In this document: piece by piece, positions 1 through 11,646 of the stretch
How the letters are laid out: the number at the start of each line of letters is the position of its first letter
Numbering within the stretch: position 1 is the stretch's first letter
NCBI RefSeq assembly: GCF_910591885.1
Contig: NW_025963552.1
Location: 1,488,001 to 1,552,000 of the forward strand
Direction of reading: 5' to 3'
Length of the DNA stretch: 64,000 bases
DNA from: Bombus terrestris
Lineage: Eukaryota; Arthropoda; Insecta; Hymenoptera; Apidae
The notes under the pieces: model-generated
Told to the model about the DNA's origin: nothing
Database searches by the model: none
What the model saw: only the letters and a program-made list of their open reading frames with translations
Position numbers and translations under genes: made by a program

Positions 1-609
1 ACACCTTTACGCGTCTCTCGTTCGCTGCGCTCGCTCGAAAACTATAGCGTAACCTAAAACCAATCCATCTTGCGTTCATTATTCGATATGGTGGCGACTT
101 ATTTCGAATTTGCGAACGTGTCGGATCGGATGTGAGGTTGGACTAAATTTTTACGAGCGAGCGGAGCGAGCGAGCAACGATCACAATTTGCAAGGTATAC
201 ATATACCTTATATTGCCTTGCATATATTTCGTGTTAGTACCTAATTTTGTCAGCCACTTCGGACATCACATTGGACTGTAGTATGTGGAAATAGTACTAT
301 TTATGTGAAACTATTCACAAACTGTAAACATTTGTCAGCAGGCAATAGGATAAAGACTTCCGGCTCCTCGGGCTGGTGCGAATGTTTCAATGTCCGTATG
401 TGCCATACCGTTGGATTGTGACACACCTATACGCGTCTCTCGTTCGCTGCGCTCGCTCGAAAACTATAGCGTAACCTAAAACCAATCCATCTTGCGTTCA
501 TTATTCGATATGGTGGCGACTTATTTCGAATTTGCGAACGTGTCGGATCGGATGTGAGGTTGGACTAAATTTTTACGAGCGAGCGGAGCGAGCGAGCAAC
601 GATCACAAT

Positions 610-635
610 TTGCAAGGTATACATATACCTTGCAA
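610..635. repeat. Core palindrome with 12-nt arms (example)
   Basis: TTGCAAGGTATA (610-621), a CA centre (622-623) and TATACCTTGCAA (624-635) form a perfect palindrome apart from the two central bases. It recurs once per monomer. In long-class monomers the arms shorten to AAGGTATA/TATACCTT because the right flank changes to ATATTGC. A sequence-specific DNA-binding protein or a hairpin could use it, but nothing in the window shows this. Confidence 0.9.
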
Positions 636-707
636 TATGCATATATATCGTGTTAGTACCTAATTTTGTCAGCCACTTCGGACATCACATTGCACTGTAG
701 TATGTCG

Positions 708-721
708 AAATAGTACTATTT
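708..721. repeat. Perfect 14-nt palindrome AAATAGTACTATTT (example)
   Basis: This self-complementary 14-mer precedes the anchor of almost every monomer. It is broken by a T-to-A change (AGAACTATTT) in one subfamily, for example near 32222, 39370, 43150, 45248, 47349 and 57430. Conservation may simply reflect array homogenisation. Confidence 0.85.
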
Positions 722-1138
722 ATGTGAAACTATTCACAAACTGTAAACATTTGTCAGCAGGCTATAGGATAAAGACTTCCGGCTCCTCGGGCTGGTGCGA
801 ATGTTTCAATGTCAGTATGTGCCAAACCGTTGGATTGTGACACACCTTTACGCGTCTCTCGCTCGCTGCGCTCGCTCGAAAACTATAGCGTAACCTAAAA
901 CCAATCCATCTTGCGTTCATTATTCGATATGGTGGCGACTTATTTCGAATTTGCGAACGTGTCGGATCGGATGTGAGGTTGGACTAAATTTTTACGAGCG
1001 AGCGGAGCGAGCGAGCATCGATCACAATATGCAAGGTATACATATACCTTGCAATATGCATATATATCGTGTTAGTACCTAATTTCGTCAGCCACTTCGG
1101 ACATCACATTGCCCTGTAGTATGTGGAAATAGTACTAT
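720..1138. repeat. Representative 419-bp monomer (short class)
   Basis: This copy shows the module order shared by all units. It starts at the TTATGTGAAAC anchor, then has a variable stretch (GGCTATAGG or GGCAATAGG; AAAGAC or AAATAC; CTCGGGC or CTCTGGC) that separates subfamilies. Next come ACGCGTCTCTC, the CTCG-type arm (858-878), a spacer with AACCTAAAACC and TTTCGAATTTGCG, and the GAGC-type arm (995-1015). It ends with the GGTATACATATACC palindrome, the AT-rich GCAATATGCATATATATCG stretch that defines the short class, and the AAATAGTACTATTT palindrome (1127-1140) that overlaps the next anchor. Confidence 0.95.
858..1015. repeat. Intra-monomer long inverted repeat (example)
   Basis: The left arm (858-878, core GCTCGCTGCGCTCGCTCG) and the right arm (995-1015, core CGAGCGAGCGGAGCGAGC) are reverse complements over 21 nt with one mismatch. 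Pairing extends through AAAA (879-882) with TTTT (990-993) past a one-base bulge. The spacer is 116 nt. The structure recurs in every monomer, so left and right arms alternate along the whole array. Some subfamilies weaken it, for example CTCGATGCG in place of CTCGCTGCG, or CGAGCAGAGCG in the right arm. Whether it forms a cruciform or an RNA hairpin is not shown. Confidence 0.85.
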
Positions 1139-1307
1139 TTATGTGAAACTATTCACAAACTGTAAACATTTGTCAGCAGGCAATAGGATAAATACTTCCG
1201 GCTCCTCTGGCTGGTGCGAATGTTTCAATGTCCGTATGTGCCAAACCGTTAGATTGTGATACACCTTCACGCGTCTCTCGCTCGCTGCGCTCGCTCGAAA
1301 ACTATAG

Positions 1308-1317
1308 CCTAACCTAA
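1308..1317 (-). repeat. Two-unit TTAGG telomere-like motif (example)
   Basis: CCTAACCTAA on the + strand is two exact units of TTAGG on the minus strand. It occurs in the subfamilies reading TAGCCTAACCTAA; other subfamilies read TAGCGTAACCTAA and keep only one full unit. TTAGG is the usual arthropod telomere repeat (established knowledge). Two units can arise by chance, so this is only a weak clue to lineage or location. Confidence 0.5.
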
Positions 1318-1557
1318 AACCAATCCCTCTTGCGTTAGTCATTCGATATGAAGGCGACTTATTTCGAATTTGCGAACGTGTCGGATCGGATGTGAGGTTG
1401 GACTAAATTTTTACGAGCGAGCGGAGCGAGCGAGCAACGATCACAATTTGCAAGGTATACATATACCTTGCAATATGCATATATATCGTGTTAGTACCTA
1501 ATTTTGTCAGCCACTTCGGACATCACATTGCACTGTAGTATGTCGAAATAGTACTAT

Positions 1558-1979
1558 TTATGTGAAACTATTCACAAACTGTAAACATTTGTCAGCAGGC
1601 AATAGGATAAATACTTCCGGCTCCTCTGGCTGGTGCGAATGTTTCAATGTCCGTATGTGCCAAACCGTTAGATTGTGATACACCTTCACGCGTCTCTCGC
1701 TCGCTGCGCTCGCTCGAAAACTATAGCCTAACCTAAAACCAATCCCTCTTGCGTTAGTCATTCGATATGAAGGCGACTTATTTCGAATTTGCGAACGTGT
1801 CGGATCGGCTGTGAGGTTGGACTAAATTTTTACGAGCGAGCGGAGCGAGCGAGCAACGATCACAATTTGCAAGGTATACATATACCTTATATTGCCTTGC
1901 ATATATTTCGTGTTAGTACCTAATTTTGTCAGCCACTTCGGACATCACATTGGACTGTAGTATGTGGAAATAGTACTAT
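1558..1979. repeat. Representative 422-bp monomer (long class)
   Basis: This unit is like the 419-bp one except at the junction after the core palindrome. There CCTT is followed by ATATTGC (1889-1895), then CTT (1896-1898), then GCATATATTTCG. Short-class units have GCAATAT directly followed by GCATATATATCG. The long junction occurs about 60 times in the window, including once in the leading partial unit near 210-235. It fully accounts for the two monomer lengths. Confidence 0.95.
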
Positions 1980-4077
1980 TTATGTGAAACAATTCACAAA
2001 CTGTAAACAATTGTCAGCAGGCAATAGGATAAAGACTTCCGGCTCCTCGGGCTGGTGCGAATGTTTCAATGTCAGTATGTGCCAAACCGTTGGATTGTGA
2101 CACACCTTTACGCGTCTCTCGCTCGCTGCGCTCGCTCGAAAACTATAGCGTAACCTAAAACCAATCCATCTTGCGTTCATTATTCGATATGGTGGCGACT
2201 TATTTCGAATTTGCGAACGTGTCGGATCGGATGTGAGGTTGGACTAAATTATTACGAGCGAGCGGAGCGAGCGAGCAACGATCACAATTTGCAAGGTATA
2301 CATATACCTTGCAATATGCATATATATCGTGTTAGTACCTAATTTTGTTAGCCACTTCGGACATCACATTGGACTGTAGTATGTGGAAATAGTACTATTT
2401 ATGTGAAACTATTCACAAACTGTAAACATTTGTCAGCAGGCAATAGGATAAATACTTCCGGCTCCTCTGGCTGGTGCGAATGTTTCAATGTCCGTATGTG
2501 CCAAACCGTTAGATTGTGATACACCTTCACGCGTCTCTCGCTCGCTGCGCTCGCTCGAAAACTATAGCCTAACCTAAAACCAATCCCTCTTGCGTTAGTC
2601 ATTCGATATGAAGGCGACTTATTTCGAATTTGCGAACGTGTCGGATCGGCTGTGAGGTTGGACTAAATTTTTACGAGCGAGCGGAGCGAGCGAGCAACGA
2701 TCACAATTTGCAAGGTATACATATACCTTATATTGCCTTGCATATATTTCGTGTTAGTACCTAATTTTGTCAGCCACTTCGGACATCACATTGGACTGTA
2801 GTATGTGGAAATAGTACTATTTATGTGAAACAATTCACAAACTGTAAACATTTGTCAGCAGGCAATAGGATAAAGACTTCCGGCTCCTCTGGCTGGTGCG
2901 AATGTTTCAATGTCAGTATGTGCCAAACCGTTGGACTGTGACACACCTTTACGCGTCGCTCGCTCGCTGCGCTCGCTCGAAAACTATAGCGTAACCTAAA
3001 ACCAATCCATCTTGCGTTCATTATTCGATATGGTGGCGACTTATTTCGAATTTGCGAACGTGTCGGATCGGATGTGAGGTTGGACTAAATTATTACGAGC
3101 GAGCGGAGCGAGCGAGCAACGATCACAATTTGCAAGGTATACATATACCTTGCAATATGCATATATATCGTGTTAGTACCTAATTTTGTTAGCCACTTCG
3201 GACATCACATTGGACTGTAGTATGTGGAAATAGTACTATTTATGTGAAACTATTCACAAACTGTAAACATTTGTCAGCAGGCAATAGGATAAATACTTCC
3301 GGCTCCTCTGGCTGGTGCGAATGTTTCAATGTCCGTATGTGCCAAACCGTTAGATTGTGATACACCTTCACGCGTCTCTCGCTCGCTGCGCTCGCTCGAA
3401 AACTATTGCCTAACCTAAAACCAATCCCTCTTGCGTTAGTCATTCGATATGAAGGCGACTTATTTCGAATTTGCGAACGTGTCGGATCGGATGTGAGGTT
3501 GGACTAAATCTTTACGAGCGAGCGGAGCGAGCGAGCAACGATCACAATTTGCAAGGTATACATATACCTTGCAATATGCATATATATCGTGTTAGTACCT
3601 AATTTTGTCAGCCACTTCGGACATCACATTGCACTGTAGTATGTCGAAATAGTACTATTTATGTGAAACTATTCACAAACTGTAAACATTTGTCAGCAGG
3701 CTATAGGATAAATACTTCCGGCTCCTCGGGCTGGTGCGAATGTTTCAATGTCAGTATGTGCCAAACCGTTGGATTGTGACACACCTTTACGCGTCTCTCG
3801 CTCGCTGCGCTCACTCGAAAACTATAGCGTAACCTAAAACCAATCCATCTTGCGTTCATTATTCGATATGGTGGCGACTTATTTCGAATTTGCGAACGTG
3901 TCGGATCGGATGTGAGGTTGGACTAAATTTTTACGAGCGAGCGGTGCGAACGAGCATCGATCACAATATGCAAGGTATACATATACCTTGCAATATGCAT
4001 ATATATCGTGTTAGTACCTAATTTCGTCAGCCACTTCGGACATCACATTGCCCTGTAGTATGTGGAAATAGTACTAT

Positions 4078-5759
4078 TTATGTGAAACTATTCACAAACT
4101 GTAAACATTTGTCAGCAGGCAATATGATAAAGACATCCGGATCCTCGGGCTGGTGCGAATGTTTCAATGTCAGTATGTGCCAAACCGTTGGATTGTGACA
4201 CACCTTTACGCGTCTCTCGCTCGCTGCGCTCGCTCGAAAGCTGTAGCCTAACCTAAAACCAATCCATCTTGCGTTCATTATTCGATATGGTGGCGACTTA
4301 TTTCGAATTTGCGAACGTGTCGGATCGGATGTGAGGTTGGACTAAATTTTTACGAGCGAGCGGAGCGAGCGAGCAACGATCACAATTTGCAAGGTATACA
4401 TATACCTTATATTGCCTTGCATATATTTCGTGTTAGTACCTAATTTTGTCAGCCACTTCGGACATCACATTGGACTGTAGTATGTGGAAATAGTACTATT
4501 TATGTGAAACTATTCACAAACTGTAAACATTTGTCAGCAGGCAGTAGGATAAAGACTTCCGGCTCCTCGGGCTGGTGCGAATGTTTCAATGTCCGTATGT
4601 GCCAAACCGTTGGATTGTGACACACCTTTACGCGTCTCTCGTTCGCTGCGCTCGCTCGAAAACTATAGCGTAACCTAAAACCAATCCATCTTGCGTTCAT
4701 TATTCGATATGGTGGCGACTTATTTCGAATTTGCGAACGTGTCGGATCGTATGTGAGGTTGGACTAAATTTTTACGAGCGAGCGGAGCGAGCGAGCAACG
4801 ATCACAATTAGCAAGGTATACATATACCTTATATTGCCTTGCATATATTTCGTGTTAGTACCTAATTTTGTCAGCCACTTCGGACATCACATTGGACTGT
4901 AGTATGTGGAAATAGTACTATTTATGTGAAACTATTCACAAACTGTAAACATTTGTCAGCAGGCAATAGGATAAAGACTTCCGGCTCCTCGGGCTGGTGC
5001 GAATGTTTCAATGTCCGTATGTGCCAAACCGTTGGATTGTGACACACCTTTACGCGTCTCTCGTTCGCTGCGCTCGCTCGAAAACTATAGCGTAACCTAA
5101 AACCAATCCATCTTGCGTTCATTATTCGATATGGTGGCGACTTATTTCGAATTTGCGAACGTGTCGGATCGGATGTGAGGTTGGACTAAATTTTTACGAG
5201 CGAGCGGAGCGAGCGAGCAACGATCACAATTTGCAAGGTATATGTATACCTTGCAATATGCATATATATCGTGTTAGTACCTAATTTTGTTAGCCACTTC
5301 GGACATCACATTGGACTGTAGTATGTGGAAATAGTACTATTTATGTGAAACTATTCACAAACTGTAAACATTTGTCAGCAGGCAATAGGATAAATACTTC
5401 CGGCTCCTCTGGCTGGTGCGAATGTTTCAATGTCCGTATGTGCCAAACCGTTAGATTGTGATACACCTTCACGCGTCTCTCGCTCGCTGCGCTCGCTCGA
5501 AAACTATAGCCTAACCTAAAACCAATCCCTCTTGCGTTAGTCATTCGATATGAAGGCGACTTATTTCGAATTTGCGAACGTGTCGGATCGGATGTGAGGT
5601 TGGACTAAATTTTTACGAGCGAGCGGAGCGAGCGAGAGACGATCACAATTTGCAAGGTATACATATACCTTGCAATATGCATATATATCGTGTTAGTACC
5701 TAATTTTGTCAGCCACTTCGGACATCACATTGCACTGTAGTATGTCGAAATAGTACTAT
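4078..5759. repeat. Four-monomer linker block, repeated at 22562
   Basis: Anchors are 4078, 4500, 4922 and 5341. The first monomer carries the rare combination GGCAATATGATAAAGACATCC plus GGATCCTCGGG, shared with 22562, 53661, 58285 and partly 63746. The block lies inside the 5.3-kb segment that recurs 18,484 bp downstream. The monomer ending at 5341 is preceded by the flipped palindrome at 5231-5256. Confidence 0.8.
5231..5256. repeat. Core palindrome with flipped centre (TG instead of CA)
   Basis: The left arm TTGCAAGGTATA (5231-5242) and right arm TATACCTTGCAA (5245-5256) are intact, but the centre is TG (5243-5244) where other copies have CA. This equals the exact reverse complement of the usual sequence. 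The duplicate copy at about 23715-23740 has CA. Confidence 0.9.
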
Positions 5760-8700
5760 TTATGTGAAACTATTCACAAACTGTAAACATTTGTCAGCAG
5801 GCTATAGGATAAAGACTTGCGGCTCCTCGGGCTGGTGCGAATGTTTCAATGTCAGTATGTGCCAAACCGTTGGATTGTGACACACCTTTACGCGTCTCTC
5901 GCTCGCTGCGCTCGCTCGAAAACTATAGCGTAACCTAAAACCAATCCATCTTGCGTTCATTATTCGATATGGTGGCGACTTATTTCGAATTTGCGAACGT
6001 GTCGGATCGGATGTGAGGTTGGACTAAATTTTTACGAGCGAGCGGAGCGAGCGAGCATCGATCACAATATGCAAGGTATACATATACCTTGCAATATGCA
6101 TATATATCGTGTTAGTACCTAATTTCGTCAGCCACTTCGGACATCACATTGCCCTGTAGTATGTGGAAATAGTACTATTTATGTGAAACTATTCACAAAC
6201 TGTAAACATTTGTCAGCAGGCAATAGGATAAATACTTCCGGCTCCTCTGGCTGGTGCGAATGTTTCAATGTCCGTATGTGCCAAACCGTTAGATTGTGAT
6301 ACACCTTCACGCGTCTCTCGCTCGCTGCGCTCGCTCGAAAACTATAGCGTAACCTAAAACCAATCCATCTTGCGTTCATTATTCGATATGGTGGCGACTT
6401 ATTTCGAATTTGCGAACGTGTCGGATCGGATGTGAGGTTGGACTAAATTTTTACGAGCGAGCGGAGCGAGCGAGCAACGATCACAATTTGCAAGGTATAC
6501 ATATACCTTGCAATATGCATATATATCGTGTTAGTACCTAATTTTGTTAGCCACTTCGGACATCACATTGGACTGTAGTATGTGGAAATAGTACTATTTA
6601 TGTGAAACTATTCACAAACTGTAAACATTTGTCAGCAGGCTATAGGATAAAGACTTGCGGCTCCTCGGGCTGGTGCGAATGTTTCAATGTCAGTATGTGC
6701 CAAACCGTTGGATTGTGACACACCTTTACGCGTCTCTCGCTCGCTGCGCTCGCTCGAAAACTATAGCGTAACCTAAAACCAATCCATCTTGCGTTCATTA
6801 TTCGATATGGTGGCGACTTATTTCGAATTGGCGAACGTGTCGGATCGGATGTGAGGTTGGACTAAATTTTTACGAGCGAGCGGAGCGAGCGAGCAACGAT
6901 CACAATTTGCAAGGTATACATATACCTTATATTGCCTTGCATATATTTCGTGTTAGTACCTAATTTTGTCAGCCACTTCGGACATCACATTGGACTGTAG
7001 TATGTGGAAATAGTACTATTTATGTGAAACTATTCACAAACTGTAAACATTTGTCAGCAGGCAATAGGATAAAGACTTCCGGCTCCTCGGGCTGGTGCGA
7101 ACGTTTCAATGTCCGTATGTGCCAAACCGTTGGATTGTGACACACCTTTACGCGTCTCTCGTTCGCTGCGCTCGCTCGAAAACTATAGCGTAACCTAAAA
7201 CCAATCCATCTTGCGCTCATTATTCGATATGGTGGCGACTTATTTCGAATTTGCGAACGTGTCGGATCGGATGTGAGGTTGGACTAAATTTTTACGAGCG
7301 AGCGGAGCGAGCGAGCAACGATCACAATTTGCAAGGTATACATATACCTTATATTGCCTTGCATATATTTCGTGTTAGTACCTAATTTTGTCAGCCACTT
7401 CAGACATCACATTGGACTGTAGTATGTGGAAATAGTACTATTTATGTGAAACTATTCACAAACTGTAAACAATTGTCAGCAGGCAATAGGATAAAGACTT
7501 CCGGCTCCTCGGGCTGGTGCGAATGTTTCAATGTCAGTATGTGCCAAACCGTTGGATTGTGACACACCTTTACGCGTCTCTCGCTCGCTGCGCTCGCTCG
7601 AAAACTATAGCGTAACCTAAAACCAATCCATCTTGCGTTCATTATTCGATATGGTGGCGACTTATTTCGAATTTGCGAACGTGTCGGATCGGATGTGAGG
7701 TTGGACTAAATTTTTACGAGCGAGCAGAGCGAGCGAGCATCGATCACAATATGCAAGGTATACATATACCTTGCAATATGCATATATATCGTGTTAGTAC
7801 CTAATTTCGTCAGCCACTTCGGACATCACATTGCCCTGTAGTATGTGGAAATAGTACTATTTATGTGAAACTATTCACAAACTGTAAACATTTGTCAGCA
7901 GGCTATAGGATAAAGACTTGCGGCTCCTCGGGCTGGTGCGAATGTTTCAATGTCAGTATGTGCCAAACCGTTGGATTGTGACACACCTTTACGCGTCTCT
8001 CGCTCGCTGCGCTCGCTCGAAAACTATAGCGTAACCTAAAACCAATCCATCTTGCGTTCATTATTCGATATGGTGGCGACTTATTTCGAATTTGCGAACG
8101 TGTCGGATCGGATGTGAGGTTGGACTAAATTTTTACGAGCGAGCGGAGCGAGCGAGCATCGATCACAATATGCAAGGTATACATATACCTTGCAATATGC
8201 ATATATATCGTGTTAGTACCTAATTTCGTCAGCCACTTCGGACATCACATTGCCCTGTAGTATGTGGAAATAGTACTATTTATGTGAAACTATTCACAAA
8301 CTGTAAACATTTGTCAGCAGGCAATAGGATAAATACTTCCGGCTCCTCTGGCTGGTGCGAATGTTTCAATGTCCGTATGTGCCAAACCGTTAGATTGTGA
8401 TACACCTTCACGCGTCTCTCGCTCGCTGCGCTCGCTCGAAAACTATAGCGTAACCTAAAACCAATCCATCTTGCGTTCATTATTCGATATGGTGGCGACT
8501 TATTTCGAATTTGCGAACGTGTCGGATCGGATGTGAGGTTGGACTAAATTTTTACGAGCGAGCGGAGCGAGCGAGCAACGATCACAATTTGCAAGGTATA
8601 CATATACCTTGCAATATGCATATATATCGTGTTAGTACCTAATTTTGTTAGCCACTTCGGACATCACATTGGACTGTAGTATGTGGAAATAGTACTATTT

Positions 8701-9961
8701 ATGTGAAACTATTCACAAACTGTAAACATTTGTCAGCAGGCTATAGGATAAAGACTTGCGGCTCCTCGGGCTGGTGCGAATGTTTCAATGTCAGTATGTG
8801 CCAAACCGTTGGATTGTGACACACCTTTACGCGTCTCTCGCTCGCTGCGCTCGCTCGAAAACTATAGCGTAACCTAAAACCAATCCATCTTGCGTTCATT
8901 ATTCGATATGGTGGCGACTTATTTCGAATTGGCGAACGTGTCGGATCGGATGTGAGGTTGGACTAAATTTTTACGAGCGAGCGGAGCGAGCGAGCAACGA
9001 TCACAATTTGCAAGGTATACATATACCTTATATTGCCTTGCATATATTTCGTGTTAGTACCTAATTTTGTCAGCCACTTCGGACATCACATTGGACTGTA
9101 GTATGTGGAAATAGTACTATTTATGTGAAACTATTCACAAACTGTAAACATTTGTCAGCAGGCAATAGGATAAAGACTTCCGGCTCCTCGGGCTGGTGCG
9201 AACGTTTCAATGTCCGTATGTGCCAAACCGTTGGATTGTGACACACCTTTACGCGTCTCTCGTTCGCTGCGCTCGCTCGAAAACTATAGCGTAACCTAAA
9301 ACCAATCCATCTTGCGCTCATTATTCGATATGGTGGCGACTTATTTCGAATTTGCGAACGTGTCGGATCGGATGTGAGGTTGGACTAAATTTTTACGAGC
9401 GAGCGGAGCGAGCGAGCAACGATCACAATTTGCAAGGTATACATATACCTTATATTGCCTTGCATATATTTCGTGTTAGTACCTAATTTTGTCAGCCACT
9501 TCAGACATCACATTGGACTGTAGTATGTGGAAATAGTACTATTTATGTGAAACTATTCACAAACTGTAAACAATTGTCAGCAGGCAATAGGATAAAGACT
9601 TCCGGCTCCTCGGGCTGGTGCGAATGTTTCAATGTCAGTATGTGCCAAACCGTTGGATTGTGACACACCTTTACGCGTCTCTCGCTCGCTGCGCTCGCTC
9701 GAAAACTATAGCGTAACCTAAAACCAATCCATCTTGCGTTCATTATTCGATATGGTGGCGACTTATTTCGAATTTGCGAACGTGTCGGATCGGATGTGAG
9801 GTTGGACTAAATTTTTACGAGCGAGCAGAGCGAGCGAGCATCGATCACAATATGCAAGGTATACATATACCTTGCAATATGCATATATATCGTGTTAGTA
9901 CCTAATTTCGTCAGCCACTTCGGACATCACATTGCCCTGTAGTATGTGGAAATAGTACTAT
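5760..9961. repeat. 5-mer higher-order repeat, two tandem copies (2101 bp)
   Basis: Copies span 5760-7860 and 7861-9961. Anchors 5760/7861, 6179/8280, 6598/8699, 7020/9121 and 7442/9543 pair at exactly 2101 bp (three 419-bp and two 422-bp intervals). Shared marks are ACTTGCGGC in the first and third monomers, GAATTGGCGAACG near 6827/8928 and GCGAACGTTTC near 7099/9200. Confidence 0.88.
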
Positions 9962-11646
9962 TTATGTGAAACTATTCACAAACTGTAAACATTTGTCAGC
10001 AGGCAATAGGATAAAGACATCCGGCTCCTCGGGCTGGTGCGAATGTTTCAATGTCAGTATGTGCCAAACCGTTGGATTGTGACACACCTTTACGCGTCTC
10101 TCGCTCGATGCGCTCGCTCGAAAGCTGTAGCCTAACCTAAACCCAATCCATCTTGCGTTCATTATTCGATATGGTGGCGACTTATTTCGAATTGGCGAAC
10201 GTGTCGGATCGGATGTGAGGTTGGACTAAATTTTTACGAGCGAGCGGAGCGAGCGAGCAACGATCACAATTTGCAAGGTATACATATACCTTATATTGCC
10301 TTGCATATATTTCGTGTTAGTACCTAATTTTGTCAGCCACTTCGGACATCACATTGGACTGTAGTATGTGGAAATAGTACTATTTATGTGAAACTATTCA
10401 CAAACTGTAAACATTTGTCAGCAGGCAATAGGATAAAGACTTCCGGCTCCTCGGGCTGGTGCGAACGTTTCAATGTCCGTATGTGCCAAACCGTTGGATT
10501 GTGACACACCTTTACGCGTCTCTCGTTCGCTGCGCTCGCTCGAAAACTATAGCGTAACCTAAAACCAATCCATCTTGCGCTCATTATTCGATATGGTGGC
10601 GACTTATTTCGAATTTGCGAACGTGTCGGATCGGATGTGAGGTTGGACTAAATTTTTACGAGCGAGCGGAGCGAGCGAGCAACGATCACAATTTGCAAGG
10701 TATACATATACCTTATATTGCCTTGCATATATTTCGTGTTAGTACCTAATTTTGTCAGCCACTTCAGACATCACATTGGACTGTAGTATGTGGAAATAGT
10801 ACTATTTATGTGAAACTATTCACAAACTGTAAACAATTGTCAGCAGGCAATAGGATAAAGACTTCCGGCTCCTCGGGCTGGTGCGAATGTTTCAATGTCA
10901 GTATGTGCCAAACCGTTGGATTGTGACACACCTTTACGCGTCTCTCGCTCGCTGCGCTCGCTCGAAAACTATAGCGTAACCTAAAACCAATCCATCTTGC
11001 GTTCATTATTCGATATGGTGGCGACTTATTTCGAATTTGCGAACGTGTCGGATCGGATGTGAGGTTGGACTAAATTTTTACGAGCGAGCAGAGCGAGCGA
11101 GCATCGATCACAATATGCAAGGTATACATATACCTTGCAATATGCATATATATCGTGTTAGTACCTAATTTCGTCAGCCACTTCGGACATCACATTGCCC
11201 TGTAGTATGTGGAAATAGTACTATTTATGTGAAACTATTCACAAACTGTAAACATTTGTCAGCAGGCAATAGGATAAAGACATCCGGCTCCTCGGGCTGG
11301 TGCGAATGTTTCAATGTCAGTATGTGCCAAACCGTTGGATTGTGACACACCTTTACGCGTCTCTCGCTCGATGCGCTCGCTCGAAAGCTGTAGCCTAACC
11401 TAAACCCAATCCATCTTGCGTTAGTCATTCGATATGAAGGCAACTTATTTCGAATTGGCGAACGTGTCGGATCGTATGTGAGGTTGGACTAAATTTTTAC
11501 GAGCGAGCGGAGCGAGCGAGCAACGATCACAATTTGCAAGGTATACATATACCTTATATTGCCTTGCATATATTTCGTGTTAGTACCTAATTTTGTCAGC
11601 CATTTCGGACATCACATTGGACTGTAGTATGTGGAAATAGTACTAT
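9121..11646. repeat. Trimer higher-order repeat, two copies (1263 bp)
   Basis: Monomers at 9121, 9543 and 9962 recur at 10384, 10806 and 11225 with a 1263-bp offset. Shared marks are GCGAACGTTTC, AAACAATTGTC and the ACATCC/CTCGATGCG/GAAAGCTGTAG subfamily. The first copy overlaps the second copy of the 5-mer, so the trimer arose after or together with it. The third monomers differ in their tails: TTCATTATTCGATATGGTGG at 9962 and TTAGTCATTCGATATGAAGG at 11225. Confidence 0.85.

Larger units (their letters stand above)
1..1138. repeat. Leading monomers outside the first duplicated block
   Basis: This stretch holds a partial monomer (1-300) and two complete ones (301-719, 720-1138). The monomer at 301 has private changes (CCATACCG near 410 and ACACCTATACGCG near 425-435). 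The monomer at 720 belongs to the GGCTATAGG subfamily. They do not match the corresponding monomers 18,484 bp downstream, so the long duplicated block begins after them. Confidence 0.8.
1139..4077. repeat. 8-mer higher-order repeat, partial copy 1
   Basis: Seven monomers (anchors 1139, 1558, 1980, 2399, 2821, 3240, 3659) follow the subfamily order seen in the last seven units of the complete 8-mers downstream. Diagnostic sites include GAAACAATTC with AAACAATTG at 1980, GGACTGTGACAC at 2821 and CTATTGCCTAACC at 3240. Confidence 0.85.

Noticed and set aside
773..800. CENP-B box in the stretch CTTCCGGCTCCTCGGGC.
   Set aside because: It has the right length and the CGGG end, but fails two of the nine core positions (C for G at position 5, C for A at position 10). 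The ACATCC and CTCTGGC subfamilies fail further. I found no better match on either strand.
858..1015. A MITE or other transposon with terminal inverted repeats as the origin of the stem-loop segment.
   Set aside because: The arms are inverted, but I see no target-site duplication flanking them and no copy without the segment, so an insertion cannot be shown.
1139..1342. A 66-72 residue minus-strand open frame present in about 120 of 152 monomers, starting with residues such as MTNARGIGFRLGYSF.
   Set aside because: It repeats only because the monomer repeats. About 30 monomers carry a stop in the frame, mostly GGCTATAGG giving TAG, without other signs of decay. Changes fall on all codon positions, and the frame reads through the low-complexity arm. 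Some starts use TTG. There is no sign of coding selection.
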